Shown here piece by piece: positions 46,450-61,400 of a stretch of 64,000 bases of DNA. The position numbers and the translations under genes were made by a program. Under the pieces are notes generated by a model. It was not told where the DNA came from and ran no database searches. It saw only the letters and a list, made by a program, of their open reading frames with translations. Position 1 is the stretch's first letter, and the number at the start of each line of letters is the position of its first letter. The stretch is from Theristus sp. LFF4_11. Taxonomy: Eukaryota > Nematoda > Chromadorea > Monhysterida > Xyalidae. The DNA lies in NCBI GenBank assembly GCA_030248135.1, contig JASANC010002180.1, positions 1 through 64,000 of the forward strand, given 5' to 3'.

Positions 46450-49400
46450 GGGAAGACAATAAGCACACGAAAAATGGAAGTGAGGAAAACAACAAATGGA
46501 AGACGAAAAATAAGGTGATGGCTAATATTAAGCGTGAATAGCAGTGGATGTCGTTGTTGTCACATCATTGTGGTTGAATCTGAAAAAAAATGTAATCCAG
46601 TCGTAAATCTCGGGATTTTTATGTTGTGAAGATGAAAACACACGTTTTATAATTTTTCATAGCTGGCGCGCACGCTGATTGGTGGTGGTAAACAACAATG
46701 ATGTGAAACCGTGAAACAACAACAATAAATGACACAAATGCTATTATCGCGAAGACACAGCAGAATTATGGTGGTGAAAGGTGATTATCGATGCGTCGGT
46801 CATATAATCGGTCTAGGTTTGGGGTCTATCGGTTGGTTCATATGCCGGCGACTACGGTAACTCGCGCGCGCGCGCTCTCAGAAACGTTTCACGTATACAT
46901 GTCTGAGTCAGGTGCTGCATTCAAACAAACAAAGCGTAATATTATGTTGAGAGAAACGGGCAACATAACAACAACACAGTTGAAGTGGGAATGCAAGAAC
47001 AACAACATATACGTAGATCGCGCCGGGGTGCAATAAACATATTTGGCCAACGAAACGCGCGGCGGCTGCACCTTGCGCTCCCAGCCAGTCAAGTCCAGCA
47101 GCGGGAGTGATGAGTTGCTTAGGTAAAACAAGAGTGTAGGCACTCTGATGATGCGAACACATATATAAGTCGCGCAGGCATTCGCTGCATCGCTTTTTTT
47201 GTCCGACTCACGGTGTCTCTGAACCTGGCTGCATCGTAGCCGAGAATATTATTATTGTTATTGCCGTTACATAGCGGGTGCCGCGCTGGTTTTAGCCAAG
47301 CAGATCGTCTTTTAGAGCCGTACAATGTATGTACCGGTGGTTTTCGAAATGGCGTTTTTCTGTTCGTTTTCTAGCAAAGGTGGTCCACATCTTTAACGAG
47401 TGATAAATGAACATATGTGAGACAACAGGACCTTGATAGTATATGGCCGCTATATAGGCTCGGACCTGTCTTCTCTGTCAGGTACACGCACATTTCGGTG
47501 TTCTGGCTTGTGGTGGTCCGGGGGCTATATAACTTTACACGACACACCACTAGCGCCAGCCATTCGTCGGTCGTATAATTCTCGGGCGAAATCGGGGACA
47601 TTTCCAGCTGGCAGTTGTTGTTGTTGTTGTTCGGTCCATAAAACGTGCACCAAAATGTACATATTACGGTTGATGGTTGGTGTGGTTGTGCAGGTCTTAC
47701 ATGAACGAACGAACGGTGTGTGCCGTGAGTGCGGTTTTAATCTTGACGGGTGATCAGCATCGGGGTGCAAGAGAATGCATCACAGACACACATTCGAAAT
47801 GTGCACTCTCGCAGTAGATGGAGACGAAAAGCAGAACAAGAGAAAGAAGAAAAAAAACGCTGAAAAGCTAACGAGCAGTGTTCTTGTACATCTCGTTGAA
47901 GCATAGATGATATTGCTAGATTGCGCCTGTAGCCGTGCGCGCATGGCATGGTGAGAGAGCGAAGGTGAGACGATGGTTTTTGTACGATGATGCCTTATGA
48001 TATGCGTTTAGTTACATTTATTCGCGTGGATGTGCCGATGTGTCCAGCAGTATGTGCGCGATATTTCTCAAAAAATATATGGCACCATAAGCTTTTTGAA
48101 AAACTGGGAAAATTGAAAATCAGACACACGCACACACCGGTTGTAAAGTCCGCACATATATACACCAGGAGGTGAAATCAACACGTACAATTCACTGTTG
48201 TTGTTGTTGTGTCTAGAGAGCAGAAACACGTGTGGAACACAGTTGCGTACATATGCGACCATCCTGAAAGTAAAGCACAACAAATTGTAACCAAAACACG
48301 CACCTGTCGTTTCTGTGTGCTGTTTGGCTGAGAGATGAGACACGGGATATGGACATGGTGGCCGCTATAAGTCACCGTTTTCCAATGATGCTTTACGGTG
48401 AAGCTTTTTTTGTCCAATAGAAAACATCTAGGCGCAGGTAAAAAGAAATATCCACAGTAAAAGAACGAGAGCACTTGATTGATTGCAGGCACGGTTTGAG
48501 CGGTTTTTCGTCACGATCCACTTTAGACATACGGCATTAGTCATCCTAGTTTTGTTAGCTTGATACTCAACTTCCAACTCAACTTTTGTTTACCGGTCTT
48601 AGGTGAAAAAAAATTCACAACCGAAGAGAACAGAAAGGAAGGAAGACAGGAACAATTCGGAAGTGAATTAGACAGAACGATAAATACCATAGGTGGACTG
48701 TGACATTCTACATGACTGGTCAATTTCTGCTTAAATAAATCTTTTTGGGCATCTGTTGTTCTGGAGCGCACACGTTCCACAAATCCGCTTAAGCCGCGCG
48801 GACGCGTGTTAGCCTCATCATAATGTTAGCTCATCGTCTTAAACAATAAACAGAGAGGAAGAAGGAGGAGAGACAAACCGACGCACAGTCAGAGACACAC
48901 AGCTCTGATTAGACATAAACAACAATCATCAGGCGAGAGACAGCCAGTGGTGCTGGGCCAGCTTGTGGTGGTGGTGGGGCGAGTGCAGAAGCACAAATGC
49001 GCCACCACCCACAATGTCTGCAACCGCGAACATTGCCACTGTACCATGTGCACATGGTCTGCCACTCTAGTGTTTTTACCGCTCAAGGTTAATCGAGGTC
49101 AGTGCTCGGGCTCCTTGATGAACCTTTTCAGGCGCACTGTGAAACTGGCTGCTGCCTGATTGCATCCGTGTGCTCTGGCTGGCTTGCACGTAGTCCAGGT
49201 CGCCTAATTGGACACATTGGTGTGGCGAAGAAGAAGACACACAGTAGAATCAATCTCAAATCATCAGCCAAAGTCGATTATACAGCGACCGCGTATTTAG
49301 GACGTATGTGGAGTGAAGACAACGCGAAGAACGGGAAAGATACAATAAAGCGTTACTAGAAAGCAAAAGCAATGGGGGCACATGGCTGTGAACGAGCACA

Positions 49401-52400
49401 CACACACACACGCCACACATCTGTCGACAAGAATGCCAGGTTGGGCTTCGAATGCGTCGAATTAGCAGCGAACGGACACAGGACGAGCACAAAACGAACG
49501 CGCACACACGCGTGCGATTGTGCAACGCGATCATTGGAGCCCTCCGGTGCGCTACGATTCGTAAGAGCAAGAAAACATCAGCAGCAGCAGCAGTAAGCAG
49601 TTGCAATAGCGCGCGCGCAATCACAGGTGGCTCAAGTGCTAGCTCATTAGCTTTATTGCTGCCCATCGGGGCTCTCTTCTCTTGCCACTCGCTCGCTCTT
49701 TTCAAACTGCATCACACACACACACACAAGCTCACGCACACACTCCAAAAACGGTTGTACCGTCTTTGAAAACGGGCAATTTTCGATGATGATTCCATGT
49801 GCATATACCCGTGCCGTGTGCCCGGTGAAGCACCCCACATTTGACGGGGTTGAGTGAATCGGAGCTCATATGTGGTGCCAGGTTTGATTGGCTTATTTCA
49901 AGAATGTATGTATGTCGTAATATTGCGCCGCGGCGGTAGAGCATTTTGCTCATCCTGTTATGCCGTTTTTGTTTTGTCTCTCTCAGGTGCCGCTATCGCA
50001 GCTTTGTTGCGGTGCAGCTCGATAATGGGATGATGGGACATGTAGGTGTTATAAGCCAATAAAGGGCCAACCAAACAACAAAAAGAACAGCCGCATCACA
50101 CGACACACCAAGCCACTTACAGCTTATTCCGGTTGGTGAAGGTGCGTACATTTACGGATGATGGTACATGTGCACGGGGACACACCGGAATTTTCGGAAA
50201 TCACACGGCCAAACGAGAGCCACGGAACACAGAGTAAACAACGGTCTAAAAGGTCTCTCTGACGATGATGTGAAAGCGCGCTGTATTTACAATGTAGATG
50301 CTGAAGCTGAATGATTATTATGTAAGTGTGTTTCTGAAAGGAACTTCTTGTACCGAGCGAGCACATTGCGAGTGTATACCTGAGAAGATACGGGGCGCAC
50401 ACAATGGGTGCCAGCCGTGTGTCAGGAAACCTTATTTGGCACAAGCACACGTGCATTATTGCATTGCGCACTTAAGAGGATGGTTGCATTGTACGTATAT
50501 ACACGTGGAACCATTAAAAATCTGAGAGATTTCGCATCCGTGCGATGTGTGTGGGTGTGCGTCAAAGCAAATATAATCAACGGTAGTCTAATAAGAATTG
50601 TAAATAAAGTGCCAACGCGGAATACGGCCGCGATATAAAGCAACCACGGGAATAATATGAGCCTTGATGATGCAAACAGATAAAGAAGGCACATACGCAC
50701 ATATGGTGGCCATGCCGGTTGTTCCCATGTACATACATACCGGTCGTTGAAAACGGTGAGGTGTATATTTTCCGGCGAAAAGGTTCATCCGGTATACATA
50801 CGTACGCTCCGAAACTAAAATGAGCATTAACGGCGCTCGAATCGCCGCACATGCTGCGGTCTGAAAGCTTCCATGTGAAGCTTAAAAACGTAAATAGTAC
50901 ATACCTCAGCTGTCCTGTTGTTCCCGTTTATGGACCGGTGTGCGCGTGAGCGTTTCTTGCCAATTGATTTTACTCTCAATTAACGCCAGTGTATGTATGT
51001 GAGAGAGCGAGTGCAAGCGTGTGCAAGCGTTTTAGCACATTTTTTTGCGCGAACTGATCGACCTTGTGCCTGATTTTGTTCAACGACACATGTGTAACAT
51101 GAAGACGATACATGTACATGTGTACAACGTTCACCACAATACATATCATATATCGCTAAATGCTGCACAGTAGGTGGATACATTGTTCCAGTACATGTCA
51201 CCATGCAACATAATAATGAAACAATATAATTTGAGAGGTACCATTAGCAGGAAAAAAGGGGCGTTTAACGCAGCAAACACACGCCACGGGGAGAAAAAAA
51301 TGTAAGCGCACGGCGTCATAAGCGATGATTGGAGATGTTGTGGGTGGAATATGAAGAGAAGTGTCACTACATGAGCTGGACAGATGGCTGGTGTAGCAGC
51401 GATGTCTGTGACCTTCAATGACCTAATCGAGGTGCTTGTTCGCATTAAAAACCACAAGCAGCAAGCCTATTAATAGTAAAGTAGTCGGATTCGGGTGTTC
51501 CGCTAAAAGGTGGTTTACGGTAGCGCAGGTATATACATGTACATGTATGTACATACAGTATAATAATGTACGTGATGCTGAAATATGATGAGTGTGGCCT
51601 CGATGGTCATCATAAATTAGACGGTTTTATGTGCTTATAATTTGTAAGGTAGTTTAAGCGTTTTGACCTGTAATAGTCGCGTTTTTTAAGGTGTTCGGTT
51701 ACAAAATTTTCAGTTTCTTGCTTTGTTCTGCAGATGTTAAGTAGCCATTAACACCGCGATATATGCTAATAACAATGGAGGGTCTCCCGTGAATGAAACA
51801 GTTTAAAAAATCGTGTTCAGCTGAAAGAAATGACGGGTGTCAGGTTTTGGTACAGACGTGCTCGTTTCTTTAATGTGCGACAAATGTGACGAGAACAACC
51901 GGGAACTGAGAATAATCCAAGACGATTATGCAGGATACATCGTATGCAAATCTACTAACCAAGTGAATGCTCCTGGTTATTACCTTATTACCTGACCTCT
52001 AGCCTGCACAACCGCCTGCACTTTTTCTCACACTACTATTTTTTGTTTCTTCCAAGATCTATGTACATACAATACATGTGTGAAGGTTAAACAATATAGT
52101 GGCCTATATGATTTTATGTGAAATTACGACTATTTAACCAGCAATAAAATTTGCTCTTCAGCGGCGGGCGGTTTTCGATTACCACAAACGAAAAAAACTC
52201 AACATGTACCTCCAGAGCAGAGCTGCGCCAGACGTTAAATAACAAAACAACAACACTACGTGGAACCAAAATATTAGTATTATTGTTAAACACCAAAGCG
52301 AAAATAACGAAAAAAAGTGATGTCTTTTAGCGCGGCACCTGTTGGTCGCAGCGTGTGAAGTCTACCAGCGTGTAAATATTGGAAAGAGCTCTGGTGTACC

Positions 52401-55400
52401 GATATTTGAAGTTTTTGGACGTATGATGCTGAAGTGATAATATGTGCGCGAAGTGAACCATAAAGGGCTTATATATCCTGAAAAAAAGTGTGAAGTAAAT
52501 ATGATGACGCGCGTTACAGGTATAGCGGAAGGAGCCTTGAACTCTGTAGTGCTTTAACGTTCCAAGTAAACCAAGACCAAGGGTGCACCTGTTTTTGTTT
52601 AATTCCTTATCTTTCGACCAAGCGTAGAGCGAAACCGCTACTCAAGTAAACGAGAAAAACGATCGTCTTTGGTGTAACAACATTCTGTGGAAAGGGTCCG
52701 TGCAATAATAAGATCAATGTGCGACAACTGGCCCTGAACGAATTTTAGTGATCGCTTTTTCGAACTTGTTGGTTTGCGCCTGCGGCCGTTGTAGAAATGG
52801 AAACTTTGTTGCATTTTAGTTTTTCGATCGTAGTTTTAGGTGCGCGTGCGTTGTATCTGATTGTTGCAAAAATAATGCATTCAGCGGTGCAAATGTCATG
52901 CAAAGGTCTTCACATACAGCACCTTTGTTTGTTTGTTCTATCCAGCTGCGCGTGTGGTGTGGTGGTCACTTTTAGTGTGTGCCTGTTGAAGTTTTTGCGA
53001 AATTTCAACAAAAGTGTGACGTAGACAATGTCCAGTTGACACGTTTTTCGGTCGCCGCGCTTCAGTTTACAGTTTTCTTTTCTTTTTGCATGTGCGCGTG
53101 TGTGTGCACACGCATGTGCACGTTAATGTGTGCACCACATCTTCATACATAGCACGTGTATAGATAGATGTATGGGGATAGTGGATGTGATGGGTATGAA
53201 ATTTTATGAAATCTATGAAAACTTTTCAAAAACCATATTCCTAATATGTTCACTTGAAAAAGTGCAAAAGTATGAAATCATGCGAAATGGTTTTAAATTG
53301 AAAGACACACACGCGCACATATTTGAGGTGCAGGTGCAGATACGCATGCGCAGCATGGTGTACACACATTCTCATCCTTGCTAAATGTATTGTTACTTTC
53401 AGTTTGTACTTTTGCATGAATGGGCCGAATGGTCAGTTTTTCTTCATCTGCGCTTAAAACATTTTTCAAAATTCTTTACTGCGAATCGCCACCGTGACGA
53501 GACGTGACCGGACCAAAAGATGATACACACTCATATGTTACGATAAAACTATTTTCTTTTTAATATATTTGCCACACAGATATGTCCGACTACATTGGTA
53601 ACAGAAATTCAAAAAAGTTCCTGATGCTATTGTAACTTTCGTTTCTAATTTGTTCACGATTATGATTCGCGCAAACATGTACATGTTATGTATGTACGCA
53701 AGAATTGTTTTCGTTTTCAAAAATACGGATTTAGGTGAATATTCTGAATTTTAAAACATAAAACTTTCTTTTATTCATCTCCTGCATTGCGTGATTGAGT
53801 CGAAAATAACACACTTTTGAAGGTTTTTATGATGAAAAAAGAGAATTGCAAAGTTGAAATGTTCAGATACACGGTACTTCCAGCATTATATGTATGTGCT
53901 GGCTAGAAAATGAATATGTTGTAGGTAATGAAAGTTTCCTTGTCAAAATTACAATATGAATACGCAACGCTACAAATTTAGTCTAAAGTTTAAAGGTCAC
54001 ACACACAAACAGCTTCTAAAATAAGGACATGTAGCAAACGACAAAAGTCCGTGCGTTGTTACGTTTCAATATTACCTATCATTCTTCGTAATCAAACCAC
54101 ATCATCAAAGCTGGAAACGTAACTTGTATATGTATGTACGTATTAGTCAATAGACGCGCGTGTGACGTTCAAAAGAAAACAACACACACACATGAGTGTG
54201 GTTGCGCTAGCCGGTAAACTGGAGAGCACAAAGGAGAGGCAGACAAGATGAGTCAGTCCAAAAGCCAAAAGAACAAACGAAACGAATAAGCGACAGATAT
54301 ATGGTTCAACGGAATGCATGAGTGATACGGACACTGGCAATAACACCATACACAACAGTGCACATCAGCAAAGGTGCATATAATGCTCACGGGAGCACGC
54401 ACACACGGTGCACATACAGTGCGCACTATACCGCTCCATTGCAGATATGCTGCACGTATTTCCATTGCGGCATTTTTAAGCGGCGCGGTAAGCAGCCGCA
54501 TCATCATCGGGTAGATGTGTGGGCGCTTCCGATATGCTATCGTCGAGGCTGCGTTACTGTTGTTGTTGTTGTTGTCATTACGTAAACGTATACGTAAGAA
54601 ATGTACATATATACATAGTACCGAAAGGCCCCGGCTGGAGACGTCTGCATGTGCGTGTGCAAACGTAAGCAATGGTGACGAATGAATATATTAAGGTGCA
54701 TCATAGCGCTTCGCGAAAGGTACATACACTGTATGTACAATGTATATGCGCGATGTGTGGCTTCTACCCGACGCTTAAAGATATACAAATGTGTGTGCGC
54801 CGCACTACTGATAATCAACGTTTTTCTCTGTTTACAAAGCACCAGAGAGCGACCGCATTTGTCCCCGGCGGTTACAGCTCCCTAGATTTTCGGCGGCTTC
54901 CGCTACTACAATACATAAATGTCGGCGCTTGAAATCTTCCTTGAAGAGGTACATATACAGAATCGTGAGCTGAATACACCTTACGGAAGAATAAGGATTC
55001 CACCGTGTGTTTGTTTACAAGAGATATGAAGAATTTCAAGAAGATTGTGCATGATGCGCGATGTTCATTTTCATTCTTGAGTGGGCAGGTCTTTTGAATC
55101 GTTGCCTGGTTTTTGCTTGCATTATATCCGAGCTGGTAATGACAGCAGCAGAGGGTCAACATCGCGGTTGTTCTCTTTTGTTTTTAAAGAGGTGTACAGA
55201 GTGAATATGTCATGAGCTTGTTTAGCGGGAGCAATTATTCATGGAGCTGAAGCTAGACGGTCATTTCATTGAATGCGGTTGAATAATGTTAGGAGACGAC
55301 ACTCTGAAAGAGAGAGTTCAAACATTATTGGCCGCAAGCACTATCATGAGAGCTAGGAGGATTTGTTAGATTATTAAAACCACGCTTCAATATAAACACA

Positions 55401-58400
55401 CACCGTCTGTCAAGCATATCACCGTTACCGAAATGAGGTTTACAAATAAATGTGTGTGGAATGGAGGGGGTCTGTTTTGTCTTATTCTCTTCAAATCCTT
55501 TTACAACGCCAAAGGACAAGTTGTAAACAAACAAAGGTGACCAGAAGATATAATATATTGTCTTTAAGTGTTCGAGCGTATAGTGGAGCGAGGATCGATG
55601 ATTAGAAATCTTAACATCACATCTTTTTGTAACCCAATGCCGCATCACAAATATGCCCAAATATGTGAATGGGGCCACGGAGGTCACCGCACCGCGCGGT
55701 ACACAGACGACACCCGAGAACCGATTGTGTTTTTATTCAATTTAAATCCAGTCCTGTTGATTCCTGGCAAGATCTGGAAACACAACAGACGCGGGAGTTG
55801 CCTCCTGGTGAATAATGACAGCAATGCAGGTGGACTTGTGGCACGTTTATGTATGTATACAAATCTTCATTCGGCAATATTATAAACAGAGAGATGGTTG
55901 AAGAAGTGCATAAGCTACGTACATCTGTACCGGGTACATAGGAGAGAGGATTACCTCCTCTGAGTGAACGTAAACATGTGTCATATCTAATAACTATGAC
56001 ACACACGCACACGTTTGTTAAGACGTAAACCACTTCAAATCAGTGTATAATAATTCAGGAGAGAGTTTATTAAAACACCGAAATATGGGGTTCCGTGCTG
56101 GACATCTGAGACGCCCTGGACCTGGCCTCTAATCGTGACGGCGCCTCCGTGGCCGTTAATCAAGATATCGCAACTGAAGCTTTTCGTATTTCGATTTTAA
56201 ACGTGTGTACGGGTGGTGTTTGGCTGGGGACTATTGGATGGGCACATCTGCAGCTTAACATCACAGGAGGCAAGTTGATTGGATTAGCACCGTGAAAGAT
56301 GGTGGCGTTTGCTTCCAATCTGTACGTCTGTCTATATGATTTTAAAACGTCTATATGACGGATTAATGGTGTGGGCAAATGGGAAGTACCGACAGAAGCA
56401 CACATGCTTCTGGGTGATTGTCTAATTGTCCGCCTCATCATCTTTCCGTTATGATGGCGTTTTGCTGAATCTATAAATTTCATCTGAAACGTGTGCGCAA
56501 TTTTGAAATGAGTCACTGAGGTACCATTCGGGCGTATGTATATGTAGAACTGTAACTGGAAAATTTACATACATATAGGAAGGGACCATGTATATACCAA
56601 CGTGCAGATACAATGCAGCAAACCAGGCGTGGTTATGCTCAAGAAAACGTCATATTTGTGCCCGAAAACAAATACGTATAAAAGAGTATACGAAATGACA
56701 TGAAGAAAGAAGCTGAATTCATCATGTGATGCGCGTGACGGTTCGATCTCAGAATTTATGACGAAAGGAATAGGAGACATTTCAATTTGCGCGAAATTAT
56801 GTTTCTTTTCTCTCACCGATTTCATTTGCACATCTGCACCAGTTTCGCGAAGACAAGCCGTTAACATTAAGTGGGCCAATCAATTGGTTCCGTTCTCCTT
56901 CCTCCTGCCTTTCTTGGAGTCTTACTCTTACAAGCGATTTTATGCGCGTGAATTTCAGGCATCATCACATCAGCATTTAGATTGTTTCATACATGCAATG
57001 ACGGACACACGAATATAAAAAGTGGCTTACATTATTACATTTTTATTGCAATGATTCTGTTGCGCAAAAACGGTAATTTGCAAGTTAGATTTCGACTGTC
57101 AATATGTTAATATTTGGTTTCGGTGTTGTTTTTAAGTGCTCACGTTTCCAAGCAGTAATCATAATAATTTGGAAAACGAAAATGCTTCGGATTATTAATG
57201 ACACCGCTTTGCCGTACTTGTATCTAGATACATACTTTCGATTACTTTTCTCAAAGAGAGATGTCATACAAGGCGATTGAGGAAATTGGCAAACTAATAT
57301 AACCGAAATTACCCTTACAGTAACCAAAAATAACACAATCATACATGTAAAAACCGTGTGTTTCATTCCTTTCCACGTGTTGTGGTTCCGTACAGCAATA
57401 AATGACCATGATTCATACATGTGTATCAATGTACGACACGTTGCGAGAGGAAACTTTTTTCAAGAAGCACTACACAATGACAAAAGAGAATGGCGACATC
57501 AAATATATAGGACCTAACCTGACCTGGCGGTATATATATCGGCAATGTTTTCGCCCGTTTATATACCCAAATGTATGTTCGTACGTAGATATATGCACTA
57601 AACAGCGATTTGGTCCCCGACGCATAAAATTAATTGCCCACCAGACTTTGCCCATAACGCTTCTTTGAAAGTACCTTTGGGAGTGGTAGAAGCCATACGC
57701 CAAGATGATGCACCACACACCGCTTATATTGCGGTTTCGAAAACGCGTTTTTACCGGATAAGGTGATATAGAACGGATATATAGACAACGTTGGAGGCAA
57801 TGATCTAAGCTCGATTTAGTATATATACTTTGTATATACAGTACAAGAGGGCGCATGCAACTTAATGGTGTAACATCAATTCTCTCAATCGGGGGCGCAC
57901 TGCTATATTTCTTTGACACCCTTCGTTGGAGCTGTTGCTCTCTTTTAGGTTCTTGACAAAAGTCCCGGTACTGCTACCGGGAGCGCGGAGAGCGCCGTTT
58001 TGGCGTTTCTAAATGTTCGCAACCACATGTATAATACCAATGTGGTAGGTCATTGATCTAATCGTTCAAACATTTTAAACACTGTACCGCTTCTGCCCGT
58101 GTGTGCGTCACACGGCAACAATACACACCGTTCTTCACTTATTTTAAGGCGTTCCGTCAAAGGTTTTTATCGCAAAAGTACAATTTCCATGTATTATACA
58201 TAGTAGCGCTGAACTCCCTCTCCCTGTTGCATGCGCAACCCGAGAAGACGCACAGCGAAACCCGCACAAACGTGCAAACAAATTGCCTGTTTCGAGATTT
58301 ATGGTGAAAACGCCAAGTGACTGCATACCGCGTTTTGTCGGGCTTCTATGGGATATATAAGTGATCAAAGTGGTGTTATGTGAAGTATATAGGCGGTTGG

Positions 58401-61400
58401 TTTTTTTGAGAAAAAGTTATGTGGATGTGTTAGTTGAAACCAAAACGAACTTACGGCAATAAATAAGCAAACTGTTTTGAAAAGAAAAACTGTTATGATA
58501 TTCGCTTCGTGTGCACCGGTAAGAAAAAGGCACAAAAGCGCTTAGTTTGCCACAAGAGACGTTGGCTTGCAAGTTATCGTATTGCCGAAATTTTCGAGTT
58601 TTCATTCCTTTTGTTCGACGCAGATACTGATGTCGGAAAGCTTTCAAAGAGAGTGCTGTGCTTGTAGTTCAGCTGCAGCTTGATGCTCACCTATATTGTT
58701 TGTGCGTGTGGTTAATAAAGCAGTAAAGGTATATTGTATGTAGAATGTACGCACAAGTGAATGAGGTGTACATCTATTGAAAATATCATAAACTGGTATA
58801 TTGCAATGTTTAAAGTAATATTATCGCGAGAGTATATAGGAAGGAACATTGTGCTAAAACAGAAAAAGCACCCCAGTAAAAACACGCGTCAGGTTCTCTG
58901 TGTGAAAAGTGCGTCTGAGCGCAATGCGTTGGCGCGCACATCTTGGTCGATTGTAAAAACATGATTAACGAGCCGCAGGTGCACAAGCGCCAGAGCCACA
59001 CGGCGCCGTTGATAGCAAATGAAGAGGTGTATACAATGGAGCAACAGGGCAACAAGTATACATGTATCTCAACCTAGACAAAAGGAGCATCATACTTATG
59101 TTATTGAAATAACAAATACGCGCGCTTGGAGCTGTCCGAGTCCAAGAGTCTATAACAACAACAGGAGGCATCGAAGAACGGTGTGAAAGGCCTTTTCAGA
59201 TGTACCGGATCGTCACTTGCACTTTCATTGCTGGTCTTAGTAAGTAACATTCTTTGAAGCGAACCAGCAGTATAACATACATTATGTGTCCGTCTGACTG
59301 ATGGGGCTGTACGTATACACACTCTCCGCGCGGCCAGGAGCAATTCATTACTGTTTTAAGGTGTATATTGATGAGATGTTAGTAAGACGCGACTGTGCAA
59401 CCTGCGGTGGTTCTGTCGGTTCGGGGGCGCCCCAGTTATTAATTTGACCGACTGGCAGGTACCTCTCCGAGTAGAGTGTATAACCTTTGTAACGTCCAAT
59501 ATATGATGAAACGATATGACAACGGGGCACAACTTAACATATTGTATAACCTCCGCGATACAATGTTGTATATATGAATGATTGCCGGTTGGTATACTAT
59601 GATATTAGCTGCAAAAAGCACCCTCGTTTCTTGAATTTATAGCAGGCTACTGTTATGTTGTTTTTCTCGCCAGTGAAGCAGGTAGAAAAATGAGCACAGG
59701 ACAACGGTATGCATGTATGTAGGTAAGATAACTTCAGCTGTTCCAACTGTTGTATTAGGCCGTTCGGATCTGTTCAAAACTATACCCAGCAGTGTTCGAA
59801 GGTCTGTCAGGCGGTTGTTGACTTCAATCAAGCAACACCTTGTTCTCCAGGCTTAAAAGACCCAGAAGTCGTGACCTCGATTGCGTGGGTGCGTCGAAGC
59901 AGCAAATGAGCAACAAAATTTTGTTAAATTGCGGGCATGATGTATACATTGCATCTGTACATGTAGTGATGCGCACACTACGGCTTCTCTATTAGAGTTC
60001 AGTTGAGCAAAGTTAGACATTCGGATGAACAAAAACCAAGCTACATGTACATGTAAACTACGATATATCGTCAGCCGCATGTACATGTACGTGCGGATGT
60101 GCGTGTATATCCAGGTGAAAATTGAATTACCGTCGCACGGAGTTACATCTATTAGACGGTATGGTAGCACGGTGAACAGGGTGGCACATGCGCTCATGTA
60201 TACCGTTGATGAGCTGTGGGAGCTCCCGGCAGGCATGATGAACATGCGTATGTACATGTACGAAACGCGAGTGAACCTGACTAAATCGAACATGTTACAC
60301 TGACTGATTGCGGCTGAAACCCAACCGTGTTTAAAATCTAGCACGATGATTGGTTGCGTCATGCTAACTTTATCCAATCAGGAGGACTGGTGAAAAGTCT
60401 TCATACGTCAACAGACGTCAATGTTACATTGAGATGCAAGATGAGCAAATTGTGTTTACCTCTGCCCATCATTGCAGCTCGGGCTCACATGTACTTGGAT
60501 ATACAAGATACCTACGAGCGGAGGCATACAATCTAACGTGATGCAACAGAAGCGAGATAAAATAAGAGAACGAAAACGAGCAGCGGTCATATTAGACGCG
60601 GCATGGAACGCGGCGCGCGCGTGATCAGGCGTGGTCTCGGCACGCCAGAAGAGTCAATTGAATCAAGGCTTCGTTAAAGGTGCCTCGGTTTAGCCAGAAG
60701 AAGGAGCAGCAAAGTACATTATATGTACATGCACACATGTGCAATAGTTAAGACGCCGAAAAGGTTGCCAGAAGCACGACTACACCGAGTATAATACTTA
60801 CCGATGATCGGGGCCAGGCGAGACTTGGCGTAAGATCGTTAGACACAGCAGCGGCCACGTAGGAATACACGAAAGCCCGAGAGTGCATAAGTAGCAGCGA
60901 GTGAGAGAGAGTGCAGTATAGTGAGAAGAAGCAGAAAAAGAAGAATGAAATTCCGAATATTATGCGGTGATGGTCTCTCCGAAATTACATATATACAATT
61001 GTATGTATTTTATGTGATCTTTGCGATTGGGGGATACGGCTACCAAATGAACCTTCCTATTTTGCTTGCTTATATACTTGATCTGACGCAGTGATTAACG
61101 TGCTATTGTCGCGCGGTCACAGACAAAAACCAGAGACAACCGGGTGGGTGACTTGAGATGACGATGCTTCGGGTGACCGTGTTATGGGCACCGAAGGATA
61201 TGCACAGGAAACTCCGGTGCGCGTGCGCTTGCGTCGCCCCCTCGTTCGGATGGCGTGCGGGCTCCTAATCAACCGATTTCATGCTTGTAACAAGTCGTTT
61301 TCAGTCTGGCTCTCTCTGAGGTTTACTTTCGTGTATATATACGCGATGCGTTAAGTGGACTGTATATATACCATATCAGATGAGCCAACCGGCCATTGTC